Shown one piece after another: positions 40,745-50,569 of a DNA stretch of 64,000 nt. The position numbers were made by a program, and so were the translations under genes. The notes beneath the pieces are model-generated. The model made no database searches, was not told the origin of the DNA, and saw nothing but the letters and a program-made list of their open reading frames with translations. This DNA comes from Streptomyces sp. NBC_00568 (lineage in GTDB: Bacteria; Actinomycetota; Actinomycetes; Streptomycetales; Streptomycetaceae), in NCBI RefSeq assembly GCF_026341855.1, contig NZ_JAPENW010000001.1, positions 1,364,001 to 1,428,000 of the forward strand, written 5' to 3'. How positions within the stretch are numbered: the stretch's first letter is position 1; each line of letters begins with the position of its first letter.

Positions 40745-41707
40745 TCAACCCCCCTCGTACACCGAGCTGATGGCCGCCGCCGTCGCCGCCAGTTCCTGCC
40801 GCACCTCGGCGGGCGCGAGGACCTCCACCGCGTCCCCGAAGGCCAGCAGCGTGCGGGCCTCACGGACCGAGCCGTGGGAGAGGCGCGCGGTCACCCACTC
40901 GCTCGCGCCGTCGTCCTCGGGCAGCTCCGCGAGGGTGGCCGCGTTGAGGCGCACGAACATGTCGAGGCGGGAACGCCGTACCCGGACCGTGACGTCGAGA
41001 GCCCCCGGCCGCTCCTCGACCTGACGGCGCAACACCTCCCAGGCGTCGGCGAGTTCGACGCCCGGCCGGCGCCGCACCGGCTCCGGCAGGAGGGTGGCCG
41101 CGCGGACCCGGTCGGCGCGGAACAGGTGCGGACTGCCGCGCCGGTCGGCGACCAGGTACCAGATTCCGGCCTTGGAGACGAGCCCGTACGGGTCGACGGT
41201 GTACGTGCGCGGTTCGGTCTCCCCGCCGTGCCGGTAGCGCAGCCGCAGCCGGCGGTCGGTGAAGACCGCGTCCTGCAACACGTCGAGGTCGACGGCTCGC
41301 CGGGGCCCGCCCTTCCACCGGGTGGCGTCGACGAGGACGCGCCTGCTGGTGACCTCGGCGGCCGGCCGGAAGGGCGCGGGCAGCGCGGCCATCACCTTGC
41401 GCAGCGCGGAGCCGAGCGCCTTGTCGAGGCCGAGAGCCGCGTGCGCGCCCTGCGCGGCCAGGATGAACAGCGCACGGGACTCGTCCGCGGTCAGTCCCGT
41501 GACGTCCGTGCGGAATCCGGCGAGCAGCTCGATGCCGCCGTGCCGCCCGCGCTCGGCGTAGACCGGGACGCCGGAGGCGGACAGCGCCTCGATGTCCCGG
41601 TAGATGGTGCGCACCGACACCTCCAGCCGGCCGGCGAGCTCGTGCGCCGGGACGCGGCCGCGGGTCTGGAGCAGCAGGAGGATCGAGAGCAGTCGGTCGG
41701 ACTTCAC
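40745..41707 (-). CDS. WYL-domain transcriptional regulator (YafY-like)
   Basis: 320 residues. N-terminal HTH_11: DRLLSILLLLQTRGRVPAHE, then VSVRTIYRDIEALSASGVPV. A WYL domain follows with YGLVSKAGIWYLVADRRG (the W-Y-L motif) and HLFRADRVRAATLL, and a C-terminal WCX region. Members sense a small ligand or nucleic acid and usually control an adjacent divergent gene, here the TIGR03086 protein 104 bp away. GTG 41707. Confidence 0.92.
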   Translation of the reverse strand: MKSDRLLSILLLLQTRGRVPAHELAGRLEVSVRTIYRDIEALSASGVPVYAERGRHGGIELLAGFRTDVTGLTADESRALFILAAQGAHAALGLDKALGSALRKVMAALPAPFRPAAEVTSRRVLVDATRWKGGPRRAVDLDVLQDAVFTDRRLRLRYRHGGETEPRTYTVDPYGLVSKAGIWYLVADRRGSPHLFRADRVRAATLLPEPVRRRPGVELADAWEVLRRQVEERPGALDVTVRVRRSRLDMFVRLNAATLAELPEDDGASEWVTARLSHGSVREARTLLAFGDAVEVLAPAEVRQELAATAAAISSVYEGG

Positions 41708-41745
41708 GCGCCCAGGATCGCGCCCGCCGAGGGCCGCCGCAAATG

Positions 41746-41762
41746 TTGACGGAGACTGTCAG
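41746..41762. promoter_or_regulatory. Possible WYL-regulator operator in the divergent gap
   Basis: TTGACGGAGACTGTCAG is an inverted repeat (TTGAC, 7-nt spacer, GTCAG) in the only A+T-richer part of the gap between the WYL regulator and the TIGR03086 gene. TTGACG could also be a -35 box for the plus-strand gene. Confidence 0.4.
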
Positions 41763-41810
41763 GTTATGCGGCGAGGGTGAGGGCACACCGAGACACGGAA
41801 GAGGTCAGTC

Positions 41811-42401
41811 ATGAACGCCATGGACCCCCGCCCCCTGTACACCCGCGCCGCCGAGCAGATCGCGTCACTGATCGGGACCGTCCGGACGGAGCAGCTGGCC
41901 GGGGCCACCCCGTGCGCCGAGTTCGACGTACGCGTGTTGCTGTCGCACATGGTGGGCGGCACCCGGCGGATCGCCGTGATCGGGGCGGGCGGCGACGGGC
42001 TGGCGGTGCGGCCGTTCGCCGACGGAGTGCCGGACGACGGCTGGCGCGCCGCGTACGACGAGGCCGCGGCGGAGGTCGCCGGGGCATGGGCGGACGACGC
42101 CCGGCTGGACGCGCTGGTGCTGGTGCCCTGGGGCGAGGCCCCCGGGCGTATCGCCCTCGCGGGATACGTGATGGAGGCCGTCACCCACACCTGGGACCTC
42201 TCCGAGGCCCTCGGCCGGCCGCTCGAACTCGATCCGGAACTGGCCGAGTTCGCGCTCGCGATCGCCGGCCGTGTACTGCCCGACGAGGGGCGCGAGGACC
42301 CCGAGCTGCCCTTCGGCGCGGTGGTGCGGGCCCCCGGAGGGGCCGACGTCTACGAGCGGCTGGCGGCCTGGACGGGCCGTCGGCCGCTGGTGACCGTCTG
42401 A
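41811..42401 (+). CDS. TIGR03086 / mycothiol-dependent maleylpyruvate isomerase-fold protein
   Basis: 196 residues of the DinB/MDMPI four-helix fold: DVRVLLSHMVGGTRRIA (first metal His), GYVMEAVTHTWDLSEALGRP (HTWDL metal motif) and the C-terminal AWTGRRP. The family is thought to bind a divalent metal and mycothiol, the actinobacterial thiol. The substrate is unknown. ATG 41811 has a GAAGAGG site. Divergent from, and probably controlled by, the WYL regulator. Confidence 0.88.
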   Translation: MNAMDPRPLYTRAAEQIASLIGTVRTEQLAGATPCAEFDVRVLLSHMVGGTRRIAVIGAGGDGLAVRPFADGVPDDGWRAAYDEAAAEVAGAWADDARLDALVLVPWGEAPGRIALAGYVMEAVTHTWDLSEALGRPLELDPELAEFALAIAGRVLPDEGREDPELPFGAVVRAPGGADVYERLAAWTGRRPLVTV

Positions 42402-42460
42402 CGGGCCGGGGCTTCGCCGGTGGGGGCGTGACGGGCCACGGGCGGCGGAGCCGCTGCCGG

Positions 42461-42566
42461 ACACGTGGTCACGGCCGGACCGGGCACGCGGTGATCGCGG
42501 GACACGGACACACGGTGGACGCCGGCCCCTGACACACGGTGGACGCCGGCCCCCTGACAGGCGGTG
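42461..42566. repeat. Imperfect ~24-bp tandem repeat between convergent genes
   Basis: The best pair, ACACACGGTGGACGCCGGCCCC, occurs at 42508 and 42532. Weaker copies flank it at 24-25 bp spacing (CGGTG/CGTGG cores at 42464, 42489, 42513, 42537 and 42562). No gene is supported in 42402-42636. Confidence 0.75.
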
Positions 42567-42636
42567 GCCGTCCGCGTCGTACGGCCGCGCCTCACCCCGA
42601 CCGGTGAGGCGCGGCCGGGCCACGGGCGCGCGGCAG

Positions 42637-43497
42637 TCAGCGGAGACGTGCTCGCGCGAGCTGGCGGGACTGCGCGACCAGTCGGTCGGAGCTGTCCCAC
42701 ACCTCCGCGTCCTCCTCCAGGAAGCCCCCGGCGAGGTTGCGGGTGGTGATCGAGACCCGCAGCGGGCCGGGCGCGGGGCGGGAACGTACGTGCACGGTCA
42801 GCTCGACGGTCGGCACCCAGCCGGACAGCCCGATCTCGAAGGCCGTCGGCGGCAGCGCGTCGACCGCGAGGAGCAGCGACAGCGGGTCCGCGTCGCGGCC
42901 GTCGGCGAGTCCGAACCACGAGCGCATCTCGCCCTTCCCGGACGGCGCGCCGAGCGCCCAGCCCAGGGTCGCGGGGTCGAGCTTGAGGAACAGCCGGTCG
43001 GTGATCGCCGAGCTGCCGGGGATCGGGGCGGGCGCGTCCTGCGGACCGAAGCACTGGTCCATCGGCGGGATCGCGGGCGGCAGCGCGGTCGTCCGGACGT
43101 CGTCGGGCAGGGTGTCGAGATCGCCGTACGAGGCGAGCACGCGGATCCGCTCGATCTCGCGGCCCTCGTCGTCGTACTGGAGGAGGGACGCCTGTCCGGT
43201 CGACAGCGTCCGGCCGGTGCGTACGACGTCCGTGCGGATGACCGCGGGGCCCGGCTGGGACGCGGTCAGATAGTGCGCGGAGATCGTGAACGGATCGGAG
43301 TGCGGGAGGGCGTCGGCGAGCGCGCGGCCGAGGACGGCCAGCAGGTAGCCGCCGTTGACGGCGCTGATGATCGTCCACCCGGCGGAGAGGTCGACGTCGT
43401 AGACGCCCGCCTCGCGCAGGGTGACGGCGGTGTCCCGGTCGAACTCGCTGTCGCCGATCGTGGCCCGTACGGCCTGTACCGAAGCTGCTTCTGGCAT
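42637..43497 (-). CDS. Acyl-CoA thioesterase-like double-hotdog protein
   Basis: 286 residues from ATG 43497 (MPEAASVQAVRATIGDSEFD). Two hotdog repeats are expected: the first around DLSAGWTIISAVNGGYLLAV and LPHSDPFTISAHYLTASQPG, the second around AFEIGLSGWVPTVELTVHVR and ITTRNLAGGFLEEDAEVWDS. This pattern fits the actinobacterial TesB-like thioesterase family. It probably hydrolyses a fatty or aromatic acyl-CoA; the substrate is unknown. A possible TetR-type operator lies upstream at 43520-43536. An earlier start at 43512 is less likely. Confidence 0.85.
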   Translation of the reverse strand: MPEAASVQAVRATIGDSEFDRDTAVTLREAGVYDVDLSAGWTIISAVNGGYLLAVLGRALADALPHSDPFTISAHYLTASQPGPAVIRTDVVRTGRTLSTGQASLLQYDDEGREIERIRVLASYGDLDTLPDDVRTTALPPAIPPMDQCFGPQDAPAPIPGSSAITDRLFLKLDPATLGWALGAPSGKGEMRSWFGLADGRDADPLSLLLAVDALPPTAFEIGLSGWVPTVELTVHVRSRPAPGPLRVSITTRNLAGGFLEEDAEVWDSSDRLVAQSRQLARARLR

Positions 43498-43519
43498 ACA
43501 TGAACGGTACAACAGGAAA

Positions 43520-43536
43520 TTACTAAGCGGTAGCTT
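43520..43536. promoter_or_regulatory. Possible TetR/FadR-type operator
   Basis: TTACTAAGCGGTAGCTT contains CTAAGCGGTAG, a partly palindromic sequence like the TAAGCGCTTA-type sites of acyl-CoA-responsive TetR repressors. It lies 23-39 bp before the thioesterase start in an A+T-rich patch. Confidence 0.3.
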
Positions 43537-43658
43537 TCACTTGTTTCCGGCGCATGAACGCCCGCCGCCCCGCCCAACCGGGTGAGTATTCGGCCATTTC
43601 TCGTCAAGTGTCCGCAATCACCCGTGACCAATCGGTCCGACTTCTCCTCTGAAAGGAC

Positions 43659-45020
43659 ATGAGCCTCACCGGGACTCCGTTCCTCCTGACCGCGGTCGCG
43701 CTGTGTGCCGTCGCCCTCGCGCTGCCCCTGGCCCTGTGGTCCCGGATCCCCGGGCCGGCGCCCGTGCGCGGCGCGGCCCGGCTCCTGATGCTGCTGTTCG
43801 TCCAGGGCACGGCGATCAGCCTGGTCTTCGTCCTCGTGAACAACGCCAACAGCCTGTACGACGACTGGGCCGACCTCCTCGGGACCGGCGACCACGTCGA
43901 GCGGGCCGCCGACCTCGGGCCGGACGGCACCGGAGGGATCGCGCCGGAGAGCCTGCCCAAGGTGCGGCAGACCTTCCGGCAGGCCGACGGACGGCGGATG
44001 GGGCAGGCCGGCGGAGTACGCGTCACCGACCTGAGGGGGCGGGTGTCGGGGGTGCACGCCGAGGTCTACGTCTGGCTGCCGCCGCAGTACGACGAACCCG
44101 CCTACCGCCACCGGAAGTTCCCCGTGGTGGAACTGCTGCCGGGCTATCCGGGCTCCGCGAAGGCGTGGTTCGGATCGCTCAAGGTGCACGAGCAGCTGCT
44201 GCCGATGATGCGCGCAGGCCGGGTCGCGCCGTTCATCCTGGTCGCGCCGCGCACCAACCTGCTGGCCCGGGCGGACACGGGCTGCGCGAACATCCCGGGC
44301 ACGGTGAACGCGGAGAGCTGGCTCAGCATCGACGTGCCGAGGATGGTCACGGACAACTTCCGCGCCGAGGCCGCCCCGGACGGCTGGGCGACGGCCGGAT
44401 ACTCGGCAGGGGCGCACTGCGCCACCAAGCTGGCCGTCGCCCACCCCGACCGCTACCGGGCCGCGGTGAGCATGTCCGGCTACAACGACCCGAAGGGCGA
44501 ACGCAGTTCACTCGCCGGGCGGAGCGCCGAGCTGCGCGTGCGGAACGATCCCCTGCTGCTGCTGCGCGCCGACCGCGTCCCGCCCCGGATCGCGCTCTAC
44601 TTCTCCGGCGAGTCCGGCGACGGCTACGAGGCGGGCGCCCAGGTCCAGGCGATCGCGAAGCCGCCGACGAGCGTGGACGTGGTGCTGCTGCCGCGCAGCG
44701 CGGGCGGTCACGACATGGGGCTGTGGCGGCCGCAGCTGCCGGAGGTGTTCCGCTGGCTGACCCAGCGGTTCATCACGGACACCGGCACGGACACCCGCAC
44801 CGGCACGGACACCGACGCCGACGCCACCGTCGACCCGGACGAGACGGCAGGCCCGGCCGGCACCCCGGGAAAGTCCGGCCTGGTGGACACGGCAGACCCG
44901 TTCGGCACGGCCGACCGGGTCAGGGGGTCCCTTCCTCGCTCACCGTCGAGCGGCGGTTCCATGCGCGCGGAGCCCGCCAGTGGTACCGCATCGCGAGCAG
45001 GCGCAGCACGAAGGCCGTGA
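43659..45020 (+). CDS. Membrane-anchored esterase (antigen-85/esterase-D-like)
   Basis: 453 residues. Two N-terminal membrane helices (FLLTAVALCAVALALPLALW and LLMLLFVQGTAISLVFVLVN) are followed by an extracytoplasmic alpha/beta-hydrolase of the esterase-D/antigen 85 type: FPVVELLPGYPGSAKAW, nucleophile WATAGYSAGAHCATKLA (Ser), the acid near YFSGESGDGY, and His in GGHDMGLWRPQLPEVF. The last ~75 residues are an Asp/Thr-rich repeat (DTGTDTRTGTDTDAD) and a Ser/Ala/Arg-rich end. The last 101 bp overlap the convergent TRIC gene. ATG 43659 has a GAAAGGA site. Confidence 0.85.
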   Translation: MSLTGTPFLLTAVALCAVALALPLALWSRIPGPAPVRGAARLLMLLFVQGTAISLVFVLVNNANSLYDDWADLLGTGDHVERAADLGPDGTGGIAPESLPKVRQTFRQADGRRMGQAGGVRVTDLRGRVSGVHAEVYVWLPPQYDEPAYRHRKFPVVELLPGYPGSAKAWFGSLKVHEQLLPMMRAGRVAPFILVAPRTNLLARADTGCANIPGTVNAESWLSIDVPRMVTDNFRAEAAPDGWATAGYSAGAHCATKLAVAHPDRYRAAVSMSGYNDPKGERSSLAGRSAELRVRNDPLLLLRADRVPPRIALYFSGESGDGYEAGAQVQAIAKPPTSVDVVLLPRSAGGHDMGLWRPQLPEVFRWLTQRFITDTGTDTRTGTDTDADATVDPDETAGPAGTPGKSGLVDTADPFGTADRVRGSLPRSPSSGGSMRAEPASGTASRAGAARRP

Positions 45021-45591
45021 CGATGGCGAGGCCGCTGGTGAACGGGGTGAGCGCGTCGTAGCGGATGCAGAGCACGACCATCGTGGCGCCGACGATCGCG
45101 GGCACCGCGTAGAGGTCGCGGTCCCAGCGCAGCAGCGAGGGCACTTCGTTGGCGAGGACGTCCCGCAGCACACCGCCGCCCACGGCCGTCGCGAGGCCGA
45201 GGGCGGCGGAGGCGGTCAGACCGAGCCCGTAGTCGTACGCCTTCACCGTGCCGGTGACGCAGAACAGTCCGAGCCCGGCCGCGTCGAAGACGTTCACGCC
45301 GGCCTGGATGCGCTCCACCTGAGGGTGCAGGAAGAACACGAGCAGGGCGGCGACGATCGGCGTGGTGAAGTACCCCAGGTCCGTGAAGGCCGCAGGGGGT
45401 ACCGCGCCGATGATGATGTCGCGCAGCAGCCCTCCGCCCAGCGCGGTGATCTCCGCGAGAACGGCTATGCCGAAGACGTCGAAGTTCTTGCGGACGGCCA
45501 GCAGAGCGCCGGAGATCGCGAAGACGAAGATGCCGATCAGATCGAGCGTGTGCTGGACGGAGGGACTGAACAGATGCTGGAACACCCCCAC
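44920..45591 (-). CDS. TRIC-family (UPF0126) cation channel protein
   Basis: 223 residues with about seven membrane helices in two inverted repeats of three. Each repeat carries the signature Gly-Gly-Gly-x-x-Arg-Asp: ITALGGGLLRDIIIGAVPP and AVGGGVLRDVLANEVPS. Prokaryotic TRIC proteins conduct K+ or Na+; the Kv-charged segment VRKNFD is present. The C-terminal tail (RAPRAWNRRSTVSEEGTP) overlaps the esterase gene on the other strand. GTG 45591 follows AGGTGAG. Confidence 0.92.
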   Translation of the reverse strand: MGVFQHLFSPSVQHTLDLIGIFVFAISGALLAVRKNFDVFGIAVLAEITALGGGLLRDIIIGAVPPAAFTDLGYFTTPIVAALLVFFLHPQVERIQAGVNVFDAAGLGLFCVTGTVKAYDYGLGLTASAALGLATAVGGGVLRDVLANEVPSLLRWDRDLYAVPAIVGATMVVLCIRYDALTPFTSGLAIVTAFVLRLLAMRYHWRAPRAWNRRSTVSEEGTP

Positions 45592-45632
45592 ATTCTCACC
45601 TGTCGCGGGGTGTGCGCCTTACGAAGGAAGGT

Positions 45633-47024
45633 CTAGACGGCGGGCTTGCCTGTGGTGAACAGCCAGGTCTGGAAGAGGTCGTCGAGCTGGCGGCCGGAGA
45701 TCCGCTCGGCGAGGGCGATGAAGTCGGCGGTACTGGCGTTGCCGTACCGGTGCAGCTTCGTCCAGGCGGGGAGCAGCTTGAAGAAGGCGGTGTCGCCGAT
45801 GCGTTCACGCAGCATCTGGAGGGTCATCGCGCCGCGCTGGTAGACCGCCGAGGCGAACATCGTGTCCCGCTGCGGATCGGCGACCGTGATCTGCCAGAAG
45901 GCGGAGTCCGCGGGCCGCGCGCTGTACCCGGCGATGAACGAGTCGTGCGCCGAGCGGATGCCCTTGTGCTCGGACCACAGCCACTGGGCGTAGGTCGCGA
46001 AGCCCTCGTTCAGCCAGATGTCCTTCCAGTGGTCCACCGAGACGGAGTCGCCGAACCACTGGTGGGCCAGCTCGTGCACGATGGTCGACTCCGAGCGCAC
46101 CGCCGAGTACGCGGGCTTCGACTGCACCTCCAGCGAGAAGCCGGCCTGCGGCATGTCGTCGACGATCGCACCGGTCTCCTCGAACGGGTACGGGCCGAAG
46201 ACCTGCGACCAGTAGTCGGTGGCCTCGGCGGTGACGCCGTACACGTCGACGCTGTTGCTGTTGGCGAGCACCGGGTCGACGGCGACGTAGATCGGTGTCC
46301 CGGCGGGGGTCCTGCCGGTCTTCACGTCGAACTTCCCGATGGTCGCCGTGGCGAGGTAGGTGGCCATGGGCCTGCTCTCACGCCAGTGCGCGACCGTGCT
46401 GCCACCCCTGTTCCGGGTCGATATCAGGCGCCCGTTGGAGACCGCCGTCAGGCCCTTGGGCGCCGTGATGCGGATGTCGTAAGTCGCCTTGTCGGACGGG
46501 TGGTCGCTGGAGGGGAACCAGGTGGATGCGGCGTTGGGTTCGCAGGCGACGAAGACGCCGTCGGCGGTCTTCATCCACCCGTAGTCGGAGCCGAACACGA
46601 TCGGGCCGCTCAGCGCTTCGGGGACTCCGCCGTAGGTGACGGTGACCGTGAAGGTCCTGCCCTTGGCCAGCACACCGCGCGGGGTGATGTGGATCTCGTC
46701 GCCCTCCCGCGTGAAGTGGGCTCGTCTGCCGTTCACTTCGACCTTCGTGACGTCCAGCTTCTGGAGGTCCAGGTCGAACGCGGAGAGGTTCTGGGTGGCG
46801 CGGGCGGTGAGGGTCGTACGGCCGTCGAGGCGGTCGGTGTCGGGGTTGTACGCCACGTCGAGGGCGTAGTGGCGGGCGTCGAAGCCGCCGTTGCCGAGCT
46901 GCGGGAAGTAGGCGTCACCGATGCCGTCGGCGCCCGGGGTGGGGGCGGGGGAGGCGGCGATGAGGAGGAAGGAGGCAACCGCGGTCGCGAGAGCCCCTAA
47001 ACGTGCCGAACGGGAGAGTGCCAT
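45633..47024 (-). CDS. Secreted M1-family metallopeptidase
   Basis: 463 residues. A Sec signal peptide (RLGALATAVASFLLIAASPA) is followed by the beta-sandwich domain and a gluzincin catalytic domain: STIVHELAHQWFGDSVSVDH (HExxH) and LNEGFATYAQWLW (third zinc ligand Glu, 18 residues later). The usual GAMEN substrate loop appears only as a diverged QAGFSLEVQSKP, so exopeptidase specificity may differ from classical aminopeptidase N. The C-terminal helical domain is short. ATG 47024 has AAAGGGA. It may supply peptides to the ABC importer encoded just upstream. Confidence 0.92.
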   Translation of the reverse strand: MALSRSARLGALATAVASFLLIAASPAPTPGADGIGDAYFPQLGNGGFDARHYALDVAYNPDTDRLDGRTTLTARATQNLSAFDLDLQKLDVTKVEVNGRRAHFTREGDEIHITPRGVLAKGRTFTVTVTYGGVPEALSGPIVFGSDYGWMKTADGVFVACEPNAASTWFPSSDHPSDKATYDIRITAPKGLTAVSNGRLISTRNRGGSTVAHWRESRPMATYLATATIGKFDVKTGRTPAGTPIYVAVDPVLANSNSVDVYGVTAEATDYWSQVFGPYPFEETGAIVDDMPQAGFSLEVQSKPAYSAVRSESTIVHELAHQWFGDSVSVDHWKDIWLNEGFATYAQWLWSEHKGIRSAHDSFIAGYSARPADSAFWQITVADPQRDTMFASAVYQRGAMTLQMLRERIGDTAFFKLLPAWTKLHRYGNASTADFIALAERISGRQLDDLFQTWLFTTGKPAV

Positions 47025-47130
47025 CAGCGTCCCTTTCGTACGTGTGCCGATCGTTTCCGATCAGACGGACACGCAGGACTCTGCACTCTCCCGTTCGAGC
47101 ATGCTCATGACTTTGCCAAGTCGTCACGGC

Positions 47131-48395
<1,265 letters not shown>

Positions 48396-48399
<4 letters not shown>

Positions 48400-49493
48400 A
48401 GCTTCGGCGCAATCTCTTCGGTCCAGATCCGCGTGCGGTCCTCCTGCGAGAGGTGGCAGGCGGTGTAGTGGCCGCTGCCGATCAGCTGCAGTTCGGGGCG
48501 CACGGTACGGGTGACATCGCCCTTGGGCAGGTCCGCGTACGGGCAGCGCGGGTGGAAGGCGCAGCCCGAGGGGACGTTGATGAGGCTCGGCGGCTGGCCC
48601 TTGACCGGGATGAGCCGGTCGGAGGTCTCACGGTCGATACGCGGCATCGAGCCGAGCAGACCCCAGGTGTAGGGGTGCTGCGGCTGCTCGAAGACCCGGT
48701 CGACGGAGCCGCGCTCCACGCACCGGCCGCCGTACATCACCAGCACCTCGTCGGCGATCTCGGCCACCACACCCAGGTCGTGGGTGATGAGGACGACCGC
48801 GGAGCCGAACTCCTTCTGCAGATCGCGGATGAGGTCGAGGATCTGCGCCTGGACGGTGACGTCGAGGGCGGTCGTCGGCTCGTCCGCGATGAGCAGCTCG
48901 GGGTTGTTGACGAGCGCCATGGCGATCATCGCGCGCTGCCGCATACCGCCGGAGAACTCGTGCGGGTAGCTGTCGGCGCGCTTGGCCGGCTCGGGGATGC
49001 CCACACGGTCGAGCATCTCGATCGCCCGGGTGCGGGCGACCTTCTTGCTGACCTTGTGGTGGACGCGGTACGCCTCCACGATCTGGTTGCCGATCGTGTA
49101 GTACGGGTGCATCGCGGACAGCGGGTCCTGGAAGATCATCGCCATCTCACGGCCGCGGAGCTTGCGCACCTCGTCCGGGTCGGCGTTCACCAGTTCCTTG
49201 CCGTCCAGCCAGATCTCGCCCGACATCTGGACGTTCTTGCCGCGCGCGCCGAGCCGGTGCAGGCCCATGACGGCCAGCGAGGTGACGGACTTGCCGGAGC
49301 CCGACTCGCCCACGATGCAGAGGGTCTTGCCCTTCTCCACCGAGAAGGTGAGCCCGTCGACGGACTTGACCAGACCGTCATCGGTCGGGAAGTGCACCTT
49401 GAGGTCGCGCACGTCGAGGAACGACTTGGGGGCGTTCGAGGGCGAGGAGACGGGTTCGCCGACCGCGGCGCCGGTCTTGGACAGTTCGGTCAC
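48396..49493 (-). CDS. Peptide/nickel-type ABC transporter ATP-binding protein (DppD-like)
   Basis: First ATPase, 365 residues: Walker [18 protein letters not shown], signature [17 protein letters not shown], Walker [16 protein letters not shown]-terminal [17 protein letters not shown]. It pairs with the DppF-like protein to drive uptake. Begins at GTG 49493, overlapping the permease gene by four bases. Confidence 0.95.
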
Positions 49494-50497
49494 GAGAGCC
49501 TCACCCGCGGGTCAGCGGCGGCATACAACAGGTCCACCAGGAGATTTGCTACGACGACGAAGAACGCGGCGAGGAGGGTCACGCCGAGGATCAACGGCAG
49601 GTCGTTGTCGGTAATGCCCTGCACCGCGTACGCGCCGACGCCATGCAGAGAGAACACGTGCTCGGTGATCACCGCACCGCCGAGCAGCAGACCGAGGTCC
49701 ATGCCGAAGACGGTGATGATCGGGGTGAGAGCGGCGCGCAGTCCGTGCCGGACCACGACCTTGCCCTCGCGCAGGCCCTTGGCACGGGCCGTGCGGATGA
49801 AGTCCTCGTTCATCGTCTCCATCATGCCCGAGCGGGTGAGCCGCGCGTAGATGGCGGAGTACAGGAGCGCGAGAGAACACCACGCGGGGAAGAGGGTGTT
49901 GGCCCACTGCGCGGGATTCTCGGTGAACGGGACGTAGGTGTCCCCGAAGATCGGGATCTTGTACCTGAAGAGCAGGATCGCCAGGCTGCCCGTGAAGAAC
50001 ATGGGCAGCGAGACACCGGCGAGCGCGACGCCCATGAAGGCGCGGTCGAAGAGCGAGCGCGGCTTGAGCGCGGAGATCACACCGACCGCCACACCGGACA
50101 CCAGCCACAGCACGGCGGCCCCCGCGGCGAGCGAGAGGGTCACCGGGATCCGGGAGGTGAGCTCCGGCCAGACCGCCTGGTGGGTCTTGAAGGAGTACCC
50201 GAAGCACGGCGCGTCACAGTGCGCCGTGGTGGGACCCAGATCATAGGAGGCGCCGACCACGATCCCCTTGATGAAGTGCCAGTACTGGACGTAGACGGGC
50301 TGGTCCAGACCGAGGTTGTGCTTGACCGCGAGGATGTCGGCCTTCGTCGGGCTCTTCCCGATGTACTGCTGCGCGAGCTGGTCGGCGGACTGGCCGACCA
50401 TTCTTGGCAGCAGGAAGAAGATGGCGAAGGTGACCGCGGAGACGACCAGGAGCAGGATCACTGCCGCTGCCGTCCGACGGAGGATGTACGAGATCAC
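49490..50497 (-). CDS. Peptide/nickel-type ABC transporter permease (DppB-like)
   Basis: 335 residues, six membrane helices, with the EAA loop region EDFIRTARAKGLREGKVVVR and the N-terminal YILRRTAAAVILLLVVSAVTF typical of DppB/OppB. GTG 50497 is close behind the intercistronic hairpin at 50510-50543. The extracytoplasmic loop has two cysteines (AHCDAPCFG), possibly a disulfide. Confidence 0.95.
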   Translation of the reverse strand: MISYILRRTAAAVILLLVVSAVTFAIFFLLPRMVGQSADQLAQQYIGKSPTKADILAVKHNLGLDQPVYVQYWHFIKGIVVGASYDLGPTTAHCDAPCFGYSFKTHQAVWPELTSRIPVTLSLAAGAAVLWLVSGVAVGVISALKPRSLFDRAFMGVALAGVSLPMFFTGSLAILLFRYKIPIFGDTYVPFTENPAQWANTLFPAWCSLALLYSAIYARLTRSGMMETMNEDFIRTARAKGLREGKVVVRHGLRAALTPIITVFGMDLGLLLGGAVITEHVFSLHGVGAYAVQGITDNDLPLILGVTLLAAFFVVVANLLVDLLYAAADPRVRLS

Positions 50498-50509
50498 GGG
50501 GATCGGCGC

Positions 50510-50543
50510 TGGTGCCCGCGGGCCGTTAGGCCCGCGGGCACCA
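50510..50543 (-). terminator. Intercistronic hairpin between binding-protein and permease genes
   Basis: A perfect 15-bp inverted repeat (arms 50510-50524 and 50529-50543, 4-nt loop). Such stems behind binding-protein genes commonly stabilise the upstream message or end most transcripts, giving more binding protein than permease. Confidence 0.8.
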
Positions 50544-50569
50544 ATGCCTTCACCTGCCTTCCGGGGCTG

